This document shows positions 25,437 through 35,041 of a stretch of DNA of 54,598 bases, piece after piece. Numbering within the stretch: position 1 is the stretch's first letter; each line of letters opens with the position of its first letter. The stretch covers positions 1 through 54,598 of the forward strand of contig NZ_JOGO01000041.1 of NCBI RefSeq assembly GCF_000719475.1, read 5' to 3'. Both the position numbers and the translations under genes were made by a program. The DNA is from Streptomyces sp. NRRL F-5630 (GTDB taxonomy: Bacteria > Actinomycetota > Actinomycetes > Streptomycetales > Streptomycetaceae). The notes under the pieces were generated by a model. It searched no databases. It saw only the letters and a program-made list of their open reading frames with translations, and had not been told where the DNA came from.

Positions 25437-25946
25437 ATGGGCCGCATGTCGTTCCTCCGCCGCCGTCCTCCCGCCACGCCCGCGGGCCCCGACTTCGATG
25501 TCCTGGCCATGGACCCGGGGGACTGGCCCGGGAACCTCGTCGCGGGGCTCCTGCCCGCCCAGGACGGCAGCTGTCAGGGAGTCTTCCTCCAGTACGACCT
25601 CTTCGGCGGCCGCGGACCCGCCATGATCATCGGCAACCTCCCGGCCGGCTCGCCCGCCCGTGAACTCGCCGACAAACAGGTCCCCTTCGAGGTCGCGCAA
25701 CTCCTGCTGGCGCTGGAGAACGACGAGGACGTCGAGGTCGTCGACGTCGAGGACATGCCGGTCATGCAGGGCGACAACCTCCTCATCGTGCGCCGTCTCA
25801 AACTCTCCGAGGGCCGCATCTCCTGCGTGCAGTTCGACCGCAGCGACAACGTGCTCGTCACCATCGCCGCCTGGGACCGCCCCATCACCGACGACCTCTA
25901 CGCACTCCTCAAGCCCCTGCCCGCGGCGATGTTCCAGCAGGGCTGA
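25437..25946 (+). CDS. Conserved Streptomyces hypothetical protein
   Basis: The 169-residue acidic cytoplasmic protein contains FDVLAMDPGDWPGNLVAGLL, a region with DGSCQGVFLQYDLFGGRG, LALENDEDVEVVDVEDMPV and a C-terminal ITDDLYALLKPLPAAMFQQ. I recognise it only as a conserved actinobacterial protein of unknown function; no catalytic motif, signal peptide or membrane segment is visible. GGAG lies 13 nt before the ATG at 25437; a second ATG at 25446 (MSFLRRR) is also possible. It has no close neighbour in its direction. Confidence 0.75.
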   Translation: MGRMSFLRRRPPATPAGPDFDVLAMDPGDWPGNLVAGLLPAQDGSCQGVFLQYDLFGGRGPAMIIGNLPAGSPARELADKQVPFEVAQLLLALENDEDVEVVDVEDMPVMQGDNLLIVRRLKLSEGRISCVQFDRSDNVLVTIAAWDRPITDDLYALLKPLPAAMFQQG

Positions 25947-26280
25947 CCAGAGCCCCGCGCCCCTCCCGCGCCCCCGGCGCCTCACCCGGACGGCCCCTCT
26001 CCCGCTGTCCGGAATGCGCTGCCCACGGGCCGTAGCCGCCGCTCGGGCCGCTGGTCACGCGCTGACGGGGGTTCCGCACGGTTTGTCCGTAAGTGCCTTC
26101 GCCGCAGCAGCCGACCTCCTCGCCGCCTCCGCGCACACCGCCCTCCCGCACTCCTGGCGGGAACCGACGCCCTCGCCTCCGTCCGCGCGGCATCCTGGCC
26201 CGCACGAAGCCCACCCGCGAGGTCGCCGCCGCACGCAACGGGGCCGGCCCTCGCGAAAGGACCGGCCCCGCTCACCCGTC
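25947..26280. other. Intergenic region between convergent genes
   Basis: No credible gene is present in this 334-bp gap. It contains the terminator of the amidase gene (26239-26270); nothing else definite was seen. Confidence 0.4.
26239..26270 (-). terminator. Hairpin after the amidase gene
   Basis: GGGGCCGG (26240-26247) pairs with CCGGCCCC (26262-26269), extended by one further C-G pair at 26239/26270. The loop holds CCTCGCGAAAGGA. It begins 11 bp after the amidase stop on the minus strand. Confidence 0.7.
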
Positions 26281-28278
26281 TCAGCGCACGCGCGACACCG
26301 TCACGTCATCGGCGTTCACATACGCCACCCGGTGCCCGAACTGGATCTCGTAGTACTCGTTCTCACCGCGCACCACCTTGTGGTCCGTCGTGTCGAACGT
26401 CGGCGAGTAGAAGTACTCGCCGCGCACCTTCCCGCCGGTCACGTACCGCTGGCCCGCCAGGAGCTTGTACGGGAACGGGGACAGCGCCTGCGGCGTGATG
26501 TTCGCCGGGTAGGCCGAGGCCTCCGGGTAGGCGCGTCCGTACACCGGCACGTCCGCGCGCCCCTTCTTCGGCGTCACCACGAGCCCCTGCGAGGGCACGG
26601 CGACGGGCTTGAGCAGGGAGTTCCTCAGCCACCCCTTCTGCCCGTTGTACCAGAGCGCCACCCAGGAGCCGCGCCGCTCGGCGACGACGTACTGCTGGCC
26701 GCTCGACACCCGCGCGCCGACGTCGTTGACCCCGGTCGTCGTGTCCTCGCCCTTCGGGTACAGGCCGATGTCCTTCACGAGCGGCGCGTCGTCCGAGGGC
26801 GACTGCCGCAGCCACAGCTCGCTCGACCCGTGGGCGGGGCACGCCGCCGCCGGGTCGTCCGCCGAACAACCCGTGTACGCGGGTTTGTTGGCCTCGTACT
26901 TCGGCGCGATCGTCACGACGTCCGACCACGGCAGCGCCGTGGCGCGCACCGGCTTGCCGAGCAGCGCGAAGTAGTGCGACCAGTCCCAGTACGGGCCCGG
27001 GTCGGTGTGCATCCCCGGGATGCCCGACGCCGTCGTCGCGGGCACGTTGTCGTGGCCGAGGATGTGCTGCCGGTCGAGCGGGATGTCGTACTTCTTCGCG
27101 AGGTACTTCACGAGCCGCGCCGAGGACCGGTACATCGCCTCCGAGAACCAGGCGTCGGGAGCGGTGAGGAAGCCCTCGTGCTCGACGCCGACCGACTTCG
27201 CGTTCACGTACCAGTTGCCCGCGTGCCAGCCGACGTCCTTCGTCGGGAAGTGCTGCGCGATGAGCCCGTCCGTGGAGCGGATCGTGTAGTGCCACGCCAG
27301 GTACGTGGGGTCCTGGACGAGGTCGAGCGTCCTGTCCCAGGTCTCCTCGGTGTCGTGGATGACGATCGAGTCGACGGACTGGTCGTGCGGACGGTCGGCG
27401 AGGTCGTGGTTGCCGTAGTCGCCGTCCCCGTACTCCTCGTACGGAGCGGGCACCCACTCGCAGGCCACCGTCGGCGGGCACTCCGTCGGCCCCGCGTCCG
27501 TCTTCTTCAGGCCCATGGCGCGCAACTGCCGCGGCTGCGCCTTCGCCCGCGCGTCCGCGCGGAGCGCGACCGACTGCCCCGCGTCCGTCGTGCGCCGCTG
27601 CCCGTCGCGGATCACCGCGAAGACGTCCTCGGCGTACGAGGCGGCGCCCGCGTTGTCCTCGGCGCCCGAGAACGCCGCGACCGCGCCGAACCAGTCGGCC
27701 GGGTCCTGGCTCAGTGGCCGGCCCTGCGCGCGTTGCGCCGCCGCGAGGAGCGCCGCGCCCCCCGCGATGTTGGCCGCCGCATCACGGCGCAGCGTGGCCG
27801 CGTCGATGCCGGTGAGGGACGCCGCCCTCGGCAGGGTCTCCAGGCGCGCGGGGAGCTTGCCGGAGCGCGTGTCCGTACGGTGCGCGCTCGGGCCGAGAGG
27901 GCGGCTCGTGTCGCCGCGCGGGTCCTCGGCGCCCTCGCCGTGCGGGTGCGTCACGACCCCGGCCAGCGCGGTCCGCGCGTCCGTCAGGTGCATCGGCCCG
28001 TAGCCGCCGCTGACACTCGGCGCGCCACCGTGCTCGTCCCACCGCGACTGGAGGTAGGAGACGCCGAGGAGGACCTCGCTCGGTACGTGGTACCTGGCCG
28101 AGGCGGCGGTGAAGGCGTCCTGGAGCCGCCCGGCGTCCCGGCCGGAGGGGGCCTGCGCGACAGGAGCCTGCGCGGCCCCGACGGGCGACGCCGCGAGGAG
28201 CGGCAGGAGCAGGGCGGACGAGGCGAAAGCGACCGCCGCCGTCCGGCGTCTGGAGCGGACGGGGGAAATTCCTCGCAA
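26281..28278 (-). CDS. Secreted N-acetylmuramoyl-L-alanine amidase with SH3-like C-terminus
   Basis: The 665-residue protein starts at a TTG at 28278, chosen because AGGAGG lies 5 nt upstream and the following residues form a good signal peptide (SRRRTAAVAFASSALLLPLL, then AQA). Residues ~45-270 resemble a lysozyme/soluble-lytic-like helical module (LGVSYLQSRWDEHGG, GGYGPMHLTD). An amidase_2/PGRP domain follows at ~300-435 with zinc ligands in IVIHDTEETW, VGWHAGNWYVNAKSVGVEHEG and MHTDPGPYWDW. The C-terminus (~440-665) holds SH3-like repeats for wall binding (WVALWYNGQKGWLRNSLL). It cleaves the bond between muramic acid and the stem peptide. Confidence 0.88.
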   Translation of the reverse strand: MRGISPVRSRRRTAAVAFASSALLLPLLAASPVGAAQAPVAQAPSGRDAGRLQDAFTAASARYHVPSEVLLGVSYLQSRWDEHGGAPSVSGGYGPMHLTDARTALAGVVTHPHGEGAEDPRGDTSRPLGPSAHRTDTRSGKLPARLETLPRAASLTGIDAATLRRDAAANIAGGAALLAAAQRAQGRPLSQDPADWFGAVAAFSGAEDNAGAASYAEDVFAVIRDGQRRTTDAGQSVALRADARAKAQPRQLRAMGLKKTDAGPTECPPTVACEWVPAPYEEYGDGDYGNHDLADRPHDQSVDSIVIHDTEETWDRTLDLVQDPTYLAWHYTIRSTDGLIAQHFPTKDVGWHAGNWYVNAKSVGVEHEGFLTAPDAWFSEAMYRSSARLVKYLAKKYDIPLDRQHILGHDNVPATTASGIPGMHTDPGPYWDWSHYFALLGKPVRATALPWSDVVTIAPKYEANKPAYTGCSADDPAAACPAHGSSELWLRQSPSDDAPLVKDIGLYPKGEDTTTGVNDVGARVSSGQQYVVAERRGSWVALWYNGQKGWLRNSLLKPVAVPSQGLVVTPKKGRADVPVYGRAYPEASAYPANITPQALSPFPYKLLAGQRYVTGGKVRGEYFYSPTFDTTDHKVVRGENEYYEIQFGHRVAYVNADDVTVSRVR

Positions 28279-28658
28279 AGCAGCCTCCTGGGGGAGTGGA
28301 CGCGCTGGAGTGTCGTGACCGGACGTGCCAGTGGTACCCGCTCCCCGACGATCCGTCAATCACGCTCCGGGCAAGGGAATCCCCATGTCAGGCCCCGGTT
28401 GCGGCACCACCACAGGAGTGGACCAATGGAGGGTGCGCGCCCTCCGCTCCGCTGCCAGCACCGACATGCCGCTCCCGTCCGGCCGACCCCCGGCAGTACG
28501 CGCCGCGGGGCGCCGCCGGAGGCAGGGAATTCCACCCCTTCGGTCGCGGACGACGAGGAAACGTTTCGTCGACAGCGTGGCGCGTGCCCGTCCCGTACGA
28601 GATCCCCGGGGCCCGCGGCCGGGCCGTGCCGCGGGCCACCCGTGCCGGGCGGGGCGGT
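28279..28658. other. 380-bp intergenic region upstream of the amidase gene
   Basis: No credible gene is present. It holds the amidase promoter (28331-28359) and an isolated perfect palindrome, GAAACGTTTC (28558-28567), of the general form of LacI-type operators but about 280 bp from the amidase start. Confidence 0.4.
28331..28359 (-). promoter_or_regulatory. Candidate promoter of the amidase gene
   Basis: On the minus strand, -35 TTGACG (28359-28354) and -10 TACCAC (28336-28331) are separated by 17 nt, about 50 bp upstream of the TTG start. Confidence 0.5.
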
Positions 28659-29792
28659 TCAGCGGGTACCGACCGCCGCGCGCACCGCCCGCCGCGCCGT
28701 GGCGCAGTCGTCGTGGAGCCGGCGCAGCAGCAGCCGCTGCTCCTCGCCGGAGGCCGGTACCCCGGGAACGGAGACCGGGACGCTGTCGTGCATCGTGCGC
28801 TGGACCGCGTTCTCGTACGTCCGGATCTCGCGCGTGAGCACGAGCATCAGGTTCACGAGGAAGGCGTCCCGCGCCGCCGGGCCCGCCGCCTGCGCGAGCT
28901 GGGCGATCTGCCGCCGCACCTCGGGTGCGTCCCCGATCACCGACCACAGCGTCGCCAGGTCGTACCCCGGCAGGTACCAGCCCGCCCGGTCCCAGTCGAG
29001 CAGCACCGGTCCCGCGGGCGAGAGCAGCACGTTCGACAGGAGTGCGTCCCCGTGGTTGAACTGCCACATCCCGCCCCGGCCCGCCCCTGCCGCGACCCCG
29101 TGCAGGAGCTTCTGCAGGTCGTCGAGGTCACGGTCGGTCAGCATCCCCAGCTCGTGGAAACGCGCGAGGCGTGCCCCGTAGTCCAGGGGGGTGTCGAAGG
29201 TCCCGGGGGCGGGACGCCAGGAGTTGACCCGCGCGAACGCCGCGAGCGCGGCCCGCAGATCGGCGCGCCCCGGAGCGTGCGCCGGGTGGCGTTGAAGCGC
29301 GGCCGGGCGGCCCGGCATCCGCTCCACGACCAGGACACCCTGGTCCGGGTCGGCCGCCACGAGACGCGGTACCCGCACCGGCGGGCGCTGTCGTACGAAG
29401 GCGCGGTAGGCGGCTATCTCCTGCCGGACGCGTCCCGACCAGACCGGGGAACGGTCCAGTAAACACTTCGCGACCACGGTCGCCCGCCCCGTCGTGCCCG
29501 CGAGGAGCACCGAGTGCCCGTTGCGGCGCAGCAGTTGGACCGGGTGGAAGTCGGGACAGATGCGGTGCACCGCCGCGACCGCGGCACGCAACTGCGCGCC
29601 CTGCGGCCCCGACAGATCGAGCCGGCCGCTCAGCCGCTGCGGGCCCGGCGCCCCCTGCGTCCGCCGGGTACGGGGCTGAACGGCGCCGAAGGGCACGGCG
29701 GCCGCCCGCGCGGGGTCGAGGAAAGGGGCACCGGGCTGGCGCGCACGTGGCGCACGGGGTGGCGCGGAGAGGGGGGACTGAGCGGTGTACAT
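28659..29792 (-). CDS. Aminoglycoside phosphotransferase-fold protein (APH family)
   Basis: The 377-residue protein has a C-terminal APH/choline-kinase-like fold. The catalytic loop [11 protein letters not shown] and the metal-binding [20 protein letters not shown] are intact, and [17 protein letters not shown] lies upstream. The first ~60 residues are Pro/Arg-rich. Streptomyces encode many such proteins, mostly of unknown substrate; there is no direct evidence for antibiotic resistance. It diverges from the NsdA-like regulator, a pairing that suggests a shared role in development or metabolism (inference). Confidence 0.82.
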   Translation of the reverse strand: MYTAQSPLSAPPRAPRARQPGAPFLDPARAAAVPFGAVQPRTRRTQGAPGPQRLSGRLDLSGPQGAQLRAAVAAVHRICPDFHPVQLLRRNGHSVLLAGTTGRATVVAKCLLDRSPVWSGRVRQEIAAYRAFVRQRPPVRVPRLVAADPDQGVLVVERMPGRPAALQRHPAHAPGRADLRAALAAFARVNSWRPAPGTFDTPLDYGARLARFHELGMLTDRDLDDLQKLLHGVAAGAGRGGMWQFNHGDALLSNVLLSPAGPVLLDWDRAGWYLPGYDLATLWSVIGDAPEVRRQIAQLAQAAGPAARDAFLVNLMLVLTREIRTYENAVQRTMHDSVPVSVPGVPASGEEQRLLLRRLHDDCATARRAVRAAVGTR

Positions 29793-29956
29793 GGGGTGGG
29801 CGTATCCCTTCCTGGGCCCGCGAGCCCTTCATGGGCCCGCGCATCGGACGCGCCCGCCCGCCCCGGCGACCCGCGGCACCCTGGGGAGTGCCGGCAGGCC
29901 GCCGGGCCGGGTTGGCGCGCTTCCTACCCGACACCCGGCGCGCCGTGGCAGACCAT

Positions 29957-29982
29957 CTGGCGGACCCTGGCGAACCCTGGCG
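29957..29982. repeat. Three CTGGCG repeats at 10-bp spacing
   Basis: CTGGCG occurs at 29957-29962, 29967-29972 and 29977-29982, exactly one helical turn apart, in the divergent region between the APH-family gene and the NsdA-like regulator. The last two lie in a perfect tandem of ACCCTGGCGA. Could be iterated binding sites on one DNA face. Confidence 0.45.
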
Positions 29983-30045
29983 AATACTCGCTCCGCACGT
30001 GACGGGCCGTTAGTGTCAAGTCAGCCGAGAACCTGGGGGCTTGAC

Positions 30046-31548
30046 GTGAGCGGACAACCCAACACCCGCCTTGGCGACCTGTTCGGCATGACCGGCTGGT
30101 CCAAGGGCGAACTCGCGCGACTGGTGAACCGGCGGGCGGCGGCCATGGGCCACCCCCAGCTGGCCACCGACACCTCGCGCGTACGGCGCTGGATCGAGGT
30201 GGGCGAGATCCCCCGCGACCCCGTGCCCCGGGTGATGGCCGCCCTGTTCACCGAGCGTCTCGGCCGTGTCGTGACCATAGAGGATCTCGGCCTGGTCAGG
30301 CGCGGGCGCGCGGGGGGCGCGCACACCGGAGGGAGCGTCGACAACCCCGACGGTGTGCCGTGGGCGCCCGAGAAGACGGCCGCGTTCCTCACCGAATTCA
30401 CGGGAATGGACCTCATGCTCAACCGACGCGGCTTGGTGGGCGCGGGTGCCGCGCTCGCCGCGGGCTCCGCCCTCAGCACCGCCATGCACGACTGGCTCCA
30501 CACCGACCCCGTCCTCGCGGCCGACCGGCCGCACGAGGGCGACCCCCTCCACGCCGAGCAGGCGGGCTGGGACCGCTACGAAGCGGCGCCCGTCGGCGCG
30601 CAGGAGATCGACGAACTGGAGAACTCCGTCGAGGTCTTCCGCGCCTGGGACGCCTCCCGGGGCGGCGGCCTCCAGCGCAAGGCCGTCGTGGGCCAGCTCA
30701 ACGAGGTGGGCGGGATGCTCGCCTACCACCACCCCGCCCATCTCCAGCGCAGGCTCTGGGGCGTCGCCGCCAACCTCGCGGTGCTCGCGGGCTGGATGTC
30801 CCACGACGTCGGCCTCGAACCCACCGCGCAGAAGTACTTCCTCATCGCCGCCCACGCGGCGCGCGAGGGCGGCGACCGCCCGCGCGCGAGCGAGGCGCTC
30901 TCCCGCGCCGCCCGCCAGAAGATCCACCTGGGCGAGCCGGGCGAGGCCCTCGACCTCATGAAGCTCGCGGGCTCGGGCGCGGGCGAGAACGCCCTGCCCC
31001 GTACCCGCGCGATGTTCCGCACCATCGAGGCGTGGGCGCACGCCTCGATGGGCCACGGCCAGGCGATGCGCCGCACGCTCGGCGAGGCGGAGGAACTCTT
31101 CGTCTCCGACAAGGGCGTGGGCGAACATCTGAGCTGGATGCAGATGTTCGACGAGGCGGACCTGTACGGGATGCAGGCCCTCGCCTACCGCACCCTCGCC
31201 GAGCACGACCCCACCGCGGCCCCCGTCGCCCAGGCCCACGCCAAGCGTGCCCTCGCCCTGCGCAACGCCGAACGCCAGCGCTCGCAGATCTTCGACCACC
31301 TCTCGATGGCCTCGGCGTGCTTCCTCGGCAACGACCCCGAACAGGCCGACTTCTACGCCCGGCTGGCGCTCCAGTCGATCGGCGAGACGTCCTCGCTGCG
31401 CACCTGGGACCGGCTGCGGCAGATGTACCGCCTCACCGGGCGGTACGCGGGCCACGCGCAGATCGACGTGCTGCGCGGCGACATCGAGCGCGTCATGCCG
31501 AAGTCGCCGGGGAGGAGCCGTGGCACGGGACGCGTCGCGGGAGCCTGA
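30046..31548 (+). CDS. NsdA/NsdB-like regulatory protein
   Basis: The 500-residue protein starts at a GTG with GGGGG 6 nt upstream. Residues ~12-90 (GMTGWSKGELARLVNRRA, TDTSRVRRWIEVGEIPRDPV, RLGRVVTIEDLGLV) match the N-terminus of NsdA and NsdB, Streptomyces negative regulators of sporulation and antibiotic production. A hydrophobic Ala/Gly stretch follows (~130-150), and residues ~200-480 form a helical, TPR-like region. The binding partner or DNA target is not known from sequence. It diverges from the APH-fold gene. Confidence 0.8.
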   Translation: MSGQPNTRLGDLFGMTGWSKGELARLVNRRAAAMGHPQLATDTSRVRRWIEVGEIPRDPVPRVMAALFTERLGRVVTIEDLGLVRRGRAGGAHTGGSVDNPDGVPWAPEKTAAFLTEFTGMDLMLNRRGLVGAGAALAAGSALSTAMHDWLHTDPVLAADRPHEGDPLHAEQAGWDRYEAAPVGAQEIDELENSVEVFRAWDASRGGGLQRKAVVGQLNEVGGMLAYHHPAHLQRRLWGVAANLAVLAGWMSHDVGLEPTAQKYFLIAAHAAREGGDRPRASEALSRAARQKIHLGEPGEALDLMKLAGSGAGENALPRTRAMFRTIEAWAHASMGHGQAMRRTLGEAEELFVSDKGVGEHLSWMQMFDEADLYGMQALAYRTLAEHDPTAAPVAQAHAKRALALRNAERQRSQIFDHLSMASACFLGNDPEQADFYARLALQSIGETSSLRTWDRLRQMYRLTGRYAGHAQIDVLRGDIERVMPKSPGRSRGTGRVAGA

Positions 31549-31647
31549 ACCCGGCGCGCCGCCGAAGCGTGAACCCGGCGCGTCGCGGGCGCCCGGACCC
31601 GGTCCGTCGCGGGTCCCCCGCAGGGAAGCGTCACGTCCCTGGACAAA

Positions 31648-31667
31648 AGGGCCGCGTTCCCGGCCCT
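31648..31667. terminator. Hairpin between convergent genes
   Basis: AGGGCCG (31648-31654) and CGGCCCT (31661-31667) form a 7-bp stem with a CGTTCC loop, 8 bp from the stop of the SpoIIE-domain gene, between it and the NsdA-like gene. Confidence 0.6.
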
Positions 31668-31674
31668 CGGCGCG

Positions 31675-33168
31675 TCACTCCCGCACGAGTGCGATCAGCA
31701 GACAGTCCTCACCACCGTCCGCGTCCGTGCCGGTGCGCAGCGCCTCGCCGATGATCCGCGCGGCGTCCCGGGCCCCGGTCACCCCGGCGAGCCGCGGGGC
31801 GAGCGCGAGCAGGGCGTCGTCCTCGTCCCGCCCGGTACCGGCCGGGACGGCGGCGGGTACGGGACCCCCGCTGCGCAGCACGAGCAGATCGCCCGCTGCC
31901 AGCGCGGCGGAGTGCTCGGCGTGCCCGATGTCCCGCGGTGCGCCCAGGAGATGGCCCGCGGGTCGCTCCAGGGACCGCCCGGCGCCCGCGCGGAAGAGCA
32001 ACGGTGCCGCGTGTCCCGCCTGCGCCCAGACCAGGGTCGGGGAATCGGGCCGGACGCGGCAGCACAGCGCGGACGCGAGGGGGGTGTGGCCCGCGCCCAC
32101 GACCTGACCGAGTACGTCGAGCAGCGCGCCGGGACCCGCCCCGGTGAGCGCGATGCCGCGCAGCGCGCCGAGCAGCGTCGCCGTGTCCGTGGTCCCGGCG
32201 AGCCCGTGCCCGGCCACCTGACCGGCGGCCAACAGGGTCGAGCCGTCGGGGAGTTCCGCCGCCTCGTACCAGTGACCGCTGCTCGCGCCGGGCGGCCCGC
32301 CCGGCCTGAGCACGGTCAGATCCAGCGTCGGCGGGCGGGCCTCGCCCGTCCGCGACGGGGCCGGGGGAGGAGGCGAGGCGCGTCGGCGGGAGCGTCGTGC
32401 CTTCGGCGGAGCGGGACGCCGTACGGGCGCGGGACTTCGTACGGGCGCGGCGGCCTCGCCGAAGGGCGTCGTGGCGGTGGGTGCCGGGTGCGGGCCGCCG
32501 GAGGGGAACCGCACCGGGCCCTGCCACGGCGGCAGCACGCTGTCCCGCAGGGCCACGGCGAGCCGGTGCTCCTCGCGTGCGGCGGGCGGGGCGGGCGGCG
32601 CGGCGCGGTGAGCCGTCCCCGGTGTCGTCTCGCGGACGACGAGCCAGAGGGAAGCCGTGCACCCCTCGGCGTCGAGCACCGGTTCGCCCAGCAGGCGCAC
32701 CGTGCGCTCGCCGCCGTCCGCGCGCAGCAGTCGCAGGGTCCCGTCGAGCGCCCGGCCGTCCACGAGGCAGCCGGTCATGAGGGCGGTGAGCGCGGGGCGG
32801 TCCTCGGGGTGGACGTAGGACGGGAGTTCGTCGAGTCCGGGCGCGGGGAGCGCGGGATCGCGGCCGAGGATCGCCGCGAACTCGGCGGAGCAGCGGGCGC
32901 CGTCCGTCAGCAGATCCCACTCGGCGCCGCCGACGTGCGGTGGGAGCGCGCCGGTGGCGCGCCGGGCGCGCAAGGCCCGGAGCAGGGAGTCGAGTTCAGC
33001 CAGGTCCATCCCGGAAGGCGCATCCGCGCCGGGAGGGATGTCCGCACCCGCGTGCGGGCCGGTGCGGGAAGCCGGCTCCCCGACGGGCCGCCGGGGCCGC
33101 AGCACGGAGGGCGCGCCGTCCTGCCACAGCTGTGGCACGGGGCGGTCCGTGGAGGCGGGCGGGGGCAT
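31675..33168 (-). CDS. PAS plus SpoIIE/PP2C-like domain protein, probably inactive phosphatase
   Basis: The 497-residue protein has a disordered N-terminus, a PAS domain (~residues 85-180, FAAILGRDPALPAPGLDELP), a long Pro/Arg-rich linker, and a SpoIIE/PP2C domain (~285-497). The two metal-binding aspartates of this family lie in GDWYD and GDVxGHG blocks; here they read GHWYEA (His299) and AAGQVAGHG (Gln317). The final DxDGGED block keeps an Asp. With two ligands replaced it is unlikely to be a normal Mn/Mg-dependent serine phosphatase and may act as a binding decoy. GGAG precedes the ATG. In Streptomyces such proteins usually act on anti-sigma-factor antagonists. Confidence 0.8.
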   Translation of the reverse strand: MPPPASTDRPVPQLWQDGAPSVLRPRRPVGEPASRTGPHAGADIPPGADAPSGMDLAELDSLLRALRARRATGALPPHVGGAEWDLLTDGARCSAEFAAILGRDPALPAPGLDELPSYVHPEDRPALTALMTGCLVDGRALDGTLRLLRADGGERTVRLLGEPVLDAEGCTASLWLVVRETTPGTAHRAAPPAPPAAREEHRLAVALRDSVLPPWQGPVRFPSGGPHPAPTATTPFGEAAAPVRSPAPVRRPAPPKARRSRRRASPPPPAPSRTGEARPPTLDLTVLRPGGPPGASSGHWYEAAELPDGSTLLAAGQVAGHGLAGTTDTATLLGALRGIALTGAGPGALLDVLGQVVGAGHTPLASALCCRVRPDSPTLVWAQAGHAAPLLFRAGAGRSLERPAGHLLGAPRDIGHAEHSAALAAGDLLVLRSGGPVPAAVPAGTGRDEDDALLALAPRLAGVTGARDAARIIGEALRTGTDADGGEDCLLIALVRE

Positions 33169-33475
33169 GGCGGCTCCGATACGGCGTACACATCACGGGC
33201 CGGGACGCCGACCCCGCGACTGGACGGACGAGCACGCCTCCCGGCGGGCACGCCCCGGGCGCGACCGGCCGCCGGAGCGGCGACGTGACGACTGTGACAC
33301 AGCCTCGCCCGCCGCGTAAGCCGTTTGGCAACACCCGAACCGATGGTGCCTCCGGCATATGTCACCGTCTCCGGTCGGGGCCCGCGCGTCCCGATCACAC
33401 CCCTCGCCGCCCCCGCTCGCCGCCTCCTCCCGGCCCGTACGCGACCCGCCCGCCCCTCTCGCGCCGGCGACCGCG
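33169..33475. other. 307-bp region between the DNA ligase and SpoIIE-domain genes
   Basis: No gene is apparent. The minus-strand promoter of the SpoIIE-domain gene must lie here. A short palindrome CTGTGACACAG (33292-33302) lies about 130 bp upstream of its start; no matching factor can be named. Confidence 0.35.
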
Positions 33476-35041
33476 CTACACCGCCCCGGCCCCCGCCTCC
33501 CGCACCGCCTCGACGGTGTCCGCTTCCTGCGGCGTCTTGTCCGGCCGGTAGCGGATCACGCGCGCGAAGCGCAGCGTCAGCCCGGCCGGGTACCGCGAGG
33601 ACCGCTGCACCCCGTCGAAGGCGATCTCCACGACGAGCCCGGGCCGCACCCGCACCGTGTGGCCGTCGTCGGACACCGCCAGTTCCAGCAGCCTCTCCGT
33701 CTGCTCGGCGAGCATCGCGTCGGTCAGCCCCTTGAACGTCTTGCCCAGCATGACCAGTTCGCCGTCCTCTCCGCGCGCCCCAAGGTGCAGGTTGGACAGC
33801 TTGCCCGTGCGCCGCCCGTGCCCCCACTCCGCCGCGAGCACGACGAGGTCGAGCGTGTGCACGGGTTTGACCTTCCGCCATGCCGCGCCGCGCCGCCCCG
33901 CGCTGTACGGCGCGTCCAAATCCTTGACCACGACCCCCTCGTGCCCGCGCTTCAGCGTCTCGGCGAGGAAGTCCTCGCCCCCCGCGAGCACGTCGGCCGC
34001 CGGGGGTGCCCCGGGCCCCGCGCCGGACTCCTCCGCCACGTACCGCCGCACCCGGTGCTCCTCCCCGACGAGCGCGGCGAGTTCGCGGTGGCGCCGCGCG
34101 AACGGCGCGTCCAGCAATTCCTGTTCACCGACGAGCAGTACGTCGAAGAAGACCGGCACGACCGGCACGAGCGCCCGCGCTTTCGCGACGTCGGTGCGCG
34201 AGCCCGTCCGCCCCGCGATCTCCTGGAAGGTGCGGGGCCGCCCCGCCTCGTCGTACGCGATGACCTCGCCGTCGAGGACGCACCGCTCGACCGGCAGCGC
34301 CCGCGCCACCTCCACGACCTCGGGCAGCCGCTCCGTGATGTCCTCCAGGGTCCGCGTCCACACCGAGACCCGCTCGCCGTCCCGGTGCACCTGCACCCTG
34401 ATCCCGTCGAGCTTCTCCTCCACCGCGCACGAGCCCAGCGCCGCGAGCGCCTCCGCGACCGAGCCCGCCGTGGCGGCGAGCATGGGCCGCACCGGGCGCC
34501 CCACCGTCAGCCGGAACGCGCCGAGCGCCGCGCGCCCCTCCGCGAGCAGCGCTCGCGCCACCGGCACGAGCGCCCCGCGCAGCATCACGGCCCGCCGCAC
34601 CTCCTCCGCGGGCACCCCGGAGGCCGCCGCGAGCCCCTCCGCCGCCATCGCGTCGAGCGCGCCCTGCCGCACCTCCCCGGTGAGCAGCCCGACGAGGAAG
34701 CGCTGCTCCGTCTCGGTCGCGGCGCCGAGCAGCGCCGCCGCCCGCCGTCGCCGTTCCGCTTGCGCCCCCTTGCCCGCGACGGCCGCGAGTCCGGCGAGTG
34801 CGGCGTCGACGTCGTGGAGCGTCAGCGAGGGGGCGGCGGCGGGCGCGGGCGCGTCGCGCAGGGTGCTCCAGCCGACGCCGATCCGCCCCTGCGGAACCCG
34901 CCCGGAGAGGTAGGCGATGGCGAGCGGCGCGTCCTCGGGCCCGGCGGCCAGGAAGAGTTCAGCGAGCAGTTCCGTCTTGCGCGAGCGGGACCGCGTCGCG
35001 GCCACGGCGTCCGACACGTCCACGAGCGTCACCAGGAGCAT
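33476..35041 (-). CDS. ATP-dependent DNA ligase
   Basis: The 521-residue protein has an N-terminal helical DNA-binding region (~1-180), then the adenylation domain with motif I EEKLDGIRVQVH (AMP-binding Lys210), motif III VVIDGE-type stretch LDGEVIAY, motif IV HEGVVVKDLDAPY and motif V WRKVKP, followed by an OB-fold domain (~410-521). The size and layout match the actinobacterial LigB-type ATP-dependent ligase, a second ligase besides NAD-dependent LigA, probably used in repair. No Ku or LigD-type domains are present. A short 151-bp gap separates it from the divergent quinone oxidoreductase. Confidence 0.92.
   Translation of the reverse strand: MLLVTLVDVSDAVAATRSRSRKTELLAELFLAAGPEDAPLAIAYLSGRVPQGRIGVGWSTLRDAPAPAAAPSLTLHDVDAALAGLAAVAGKGAQAERRRRAAALLGAATETEQRFLVGLLTGEVRQGALDAMAAEGLAAASGVPAEEVRRAVMLRGALVPVARALLAEGRAALGAFRLTVGRPVRPMLAATAGSVAEALAALGSCAVEEKLDGIRVQVHRDGERVSVWTRTLEDITERLPEVVEVARALPVERCVLDGEVIAYDEAGRPRTFQEIAGRTGSRTDVAKARALVPVVPVFFDVLLVGEQELLDAPFARRHRELAALVGEEHRVRRYVAEESGAGPGAPPAADVLAGGEDFLAETLKRGHEGVVVKDLDAPYSAGRRGAAWRKVKPVHTLDLVVLAAEWGHGRRTGKLSNLHLGARGEDGELVMLGKTFKGLTDAMLAEQTERLLELAVSDDGHTVRVRPGLVVEIAFDGVQRSSRYPAGLTLRFARVIRYRPDKTPQEADTVEAVREAGAGAV

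Noticed and set aside
28659..29792. Reading the APH-fold gene as an aminoglycoside resistance gene
   Set aside because: The kinase-fold motifs are general to the superfamily; Streptomyces have many such proteins of other function and no antibiotic genes surround it.
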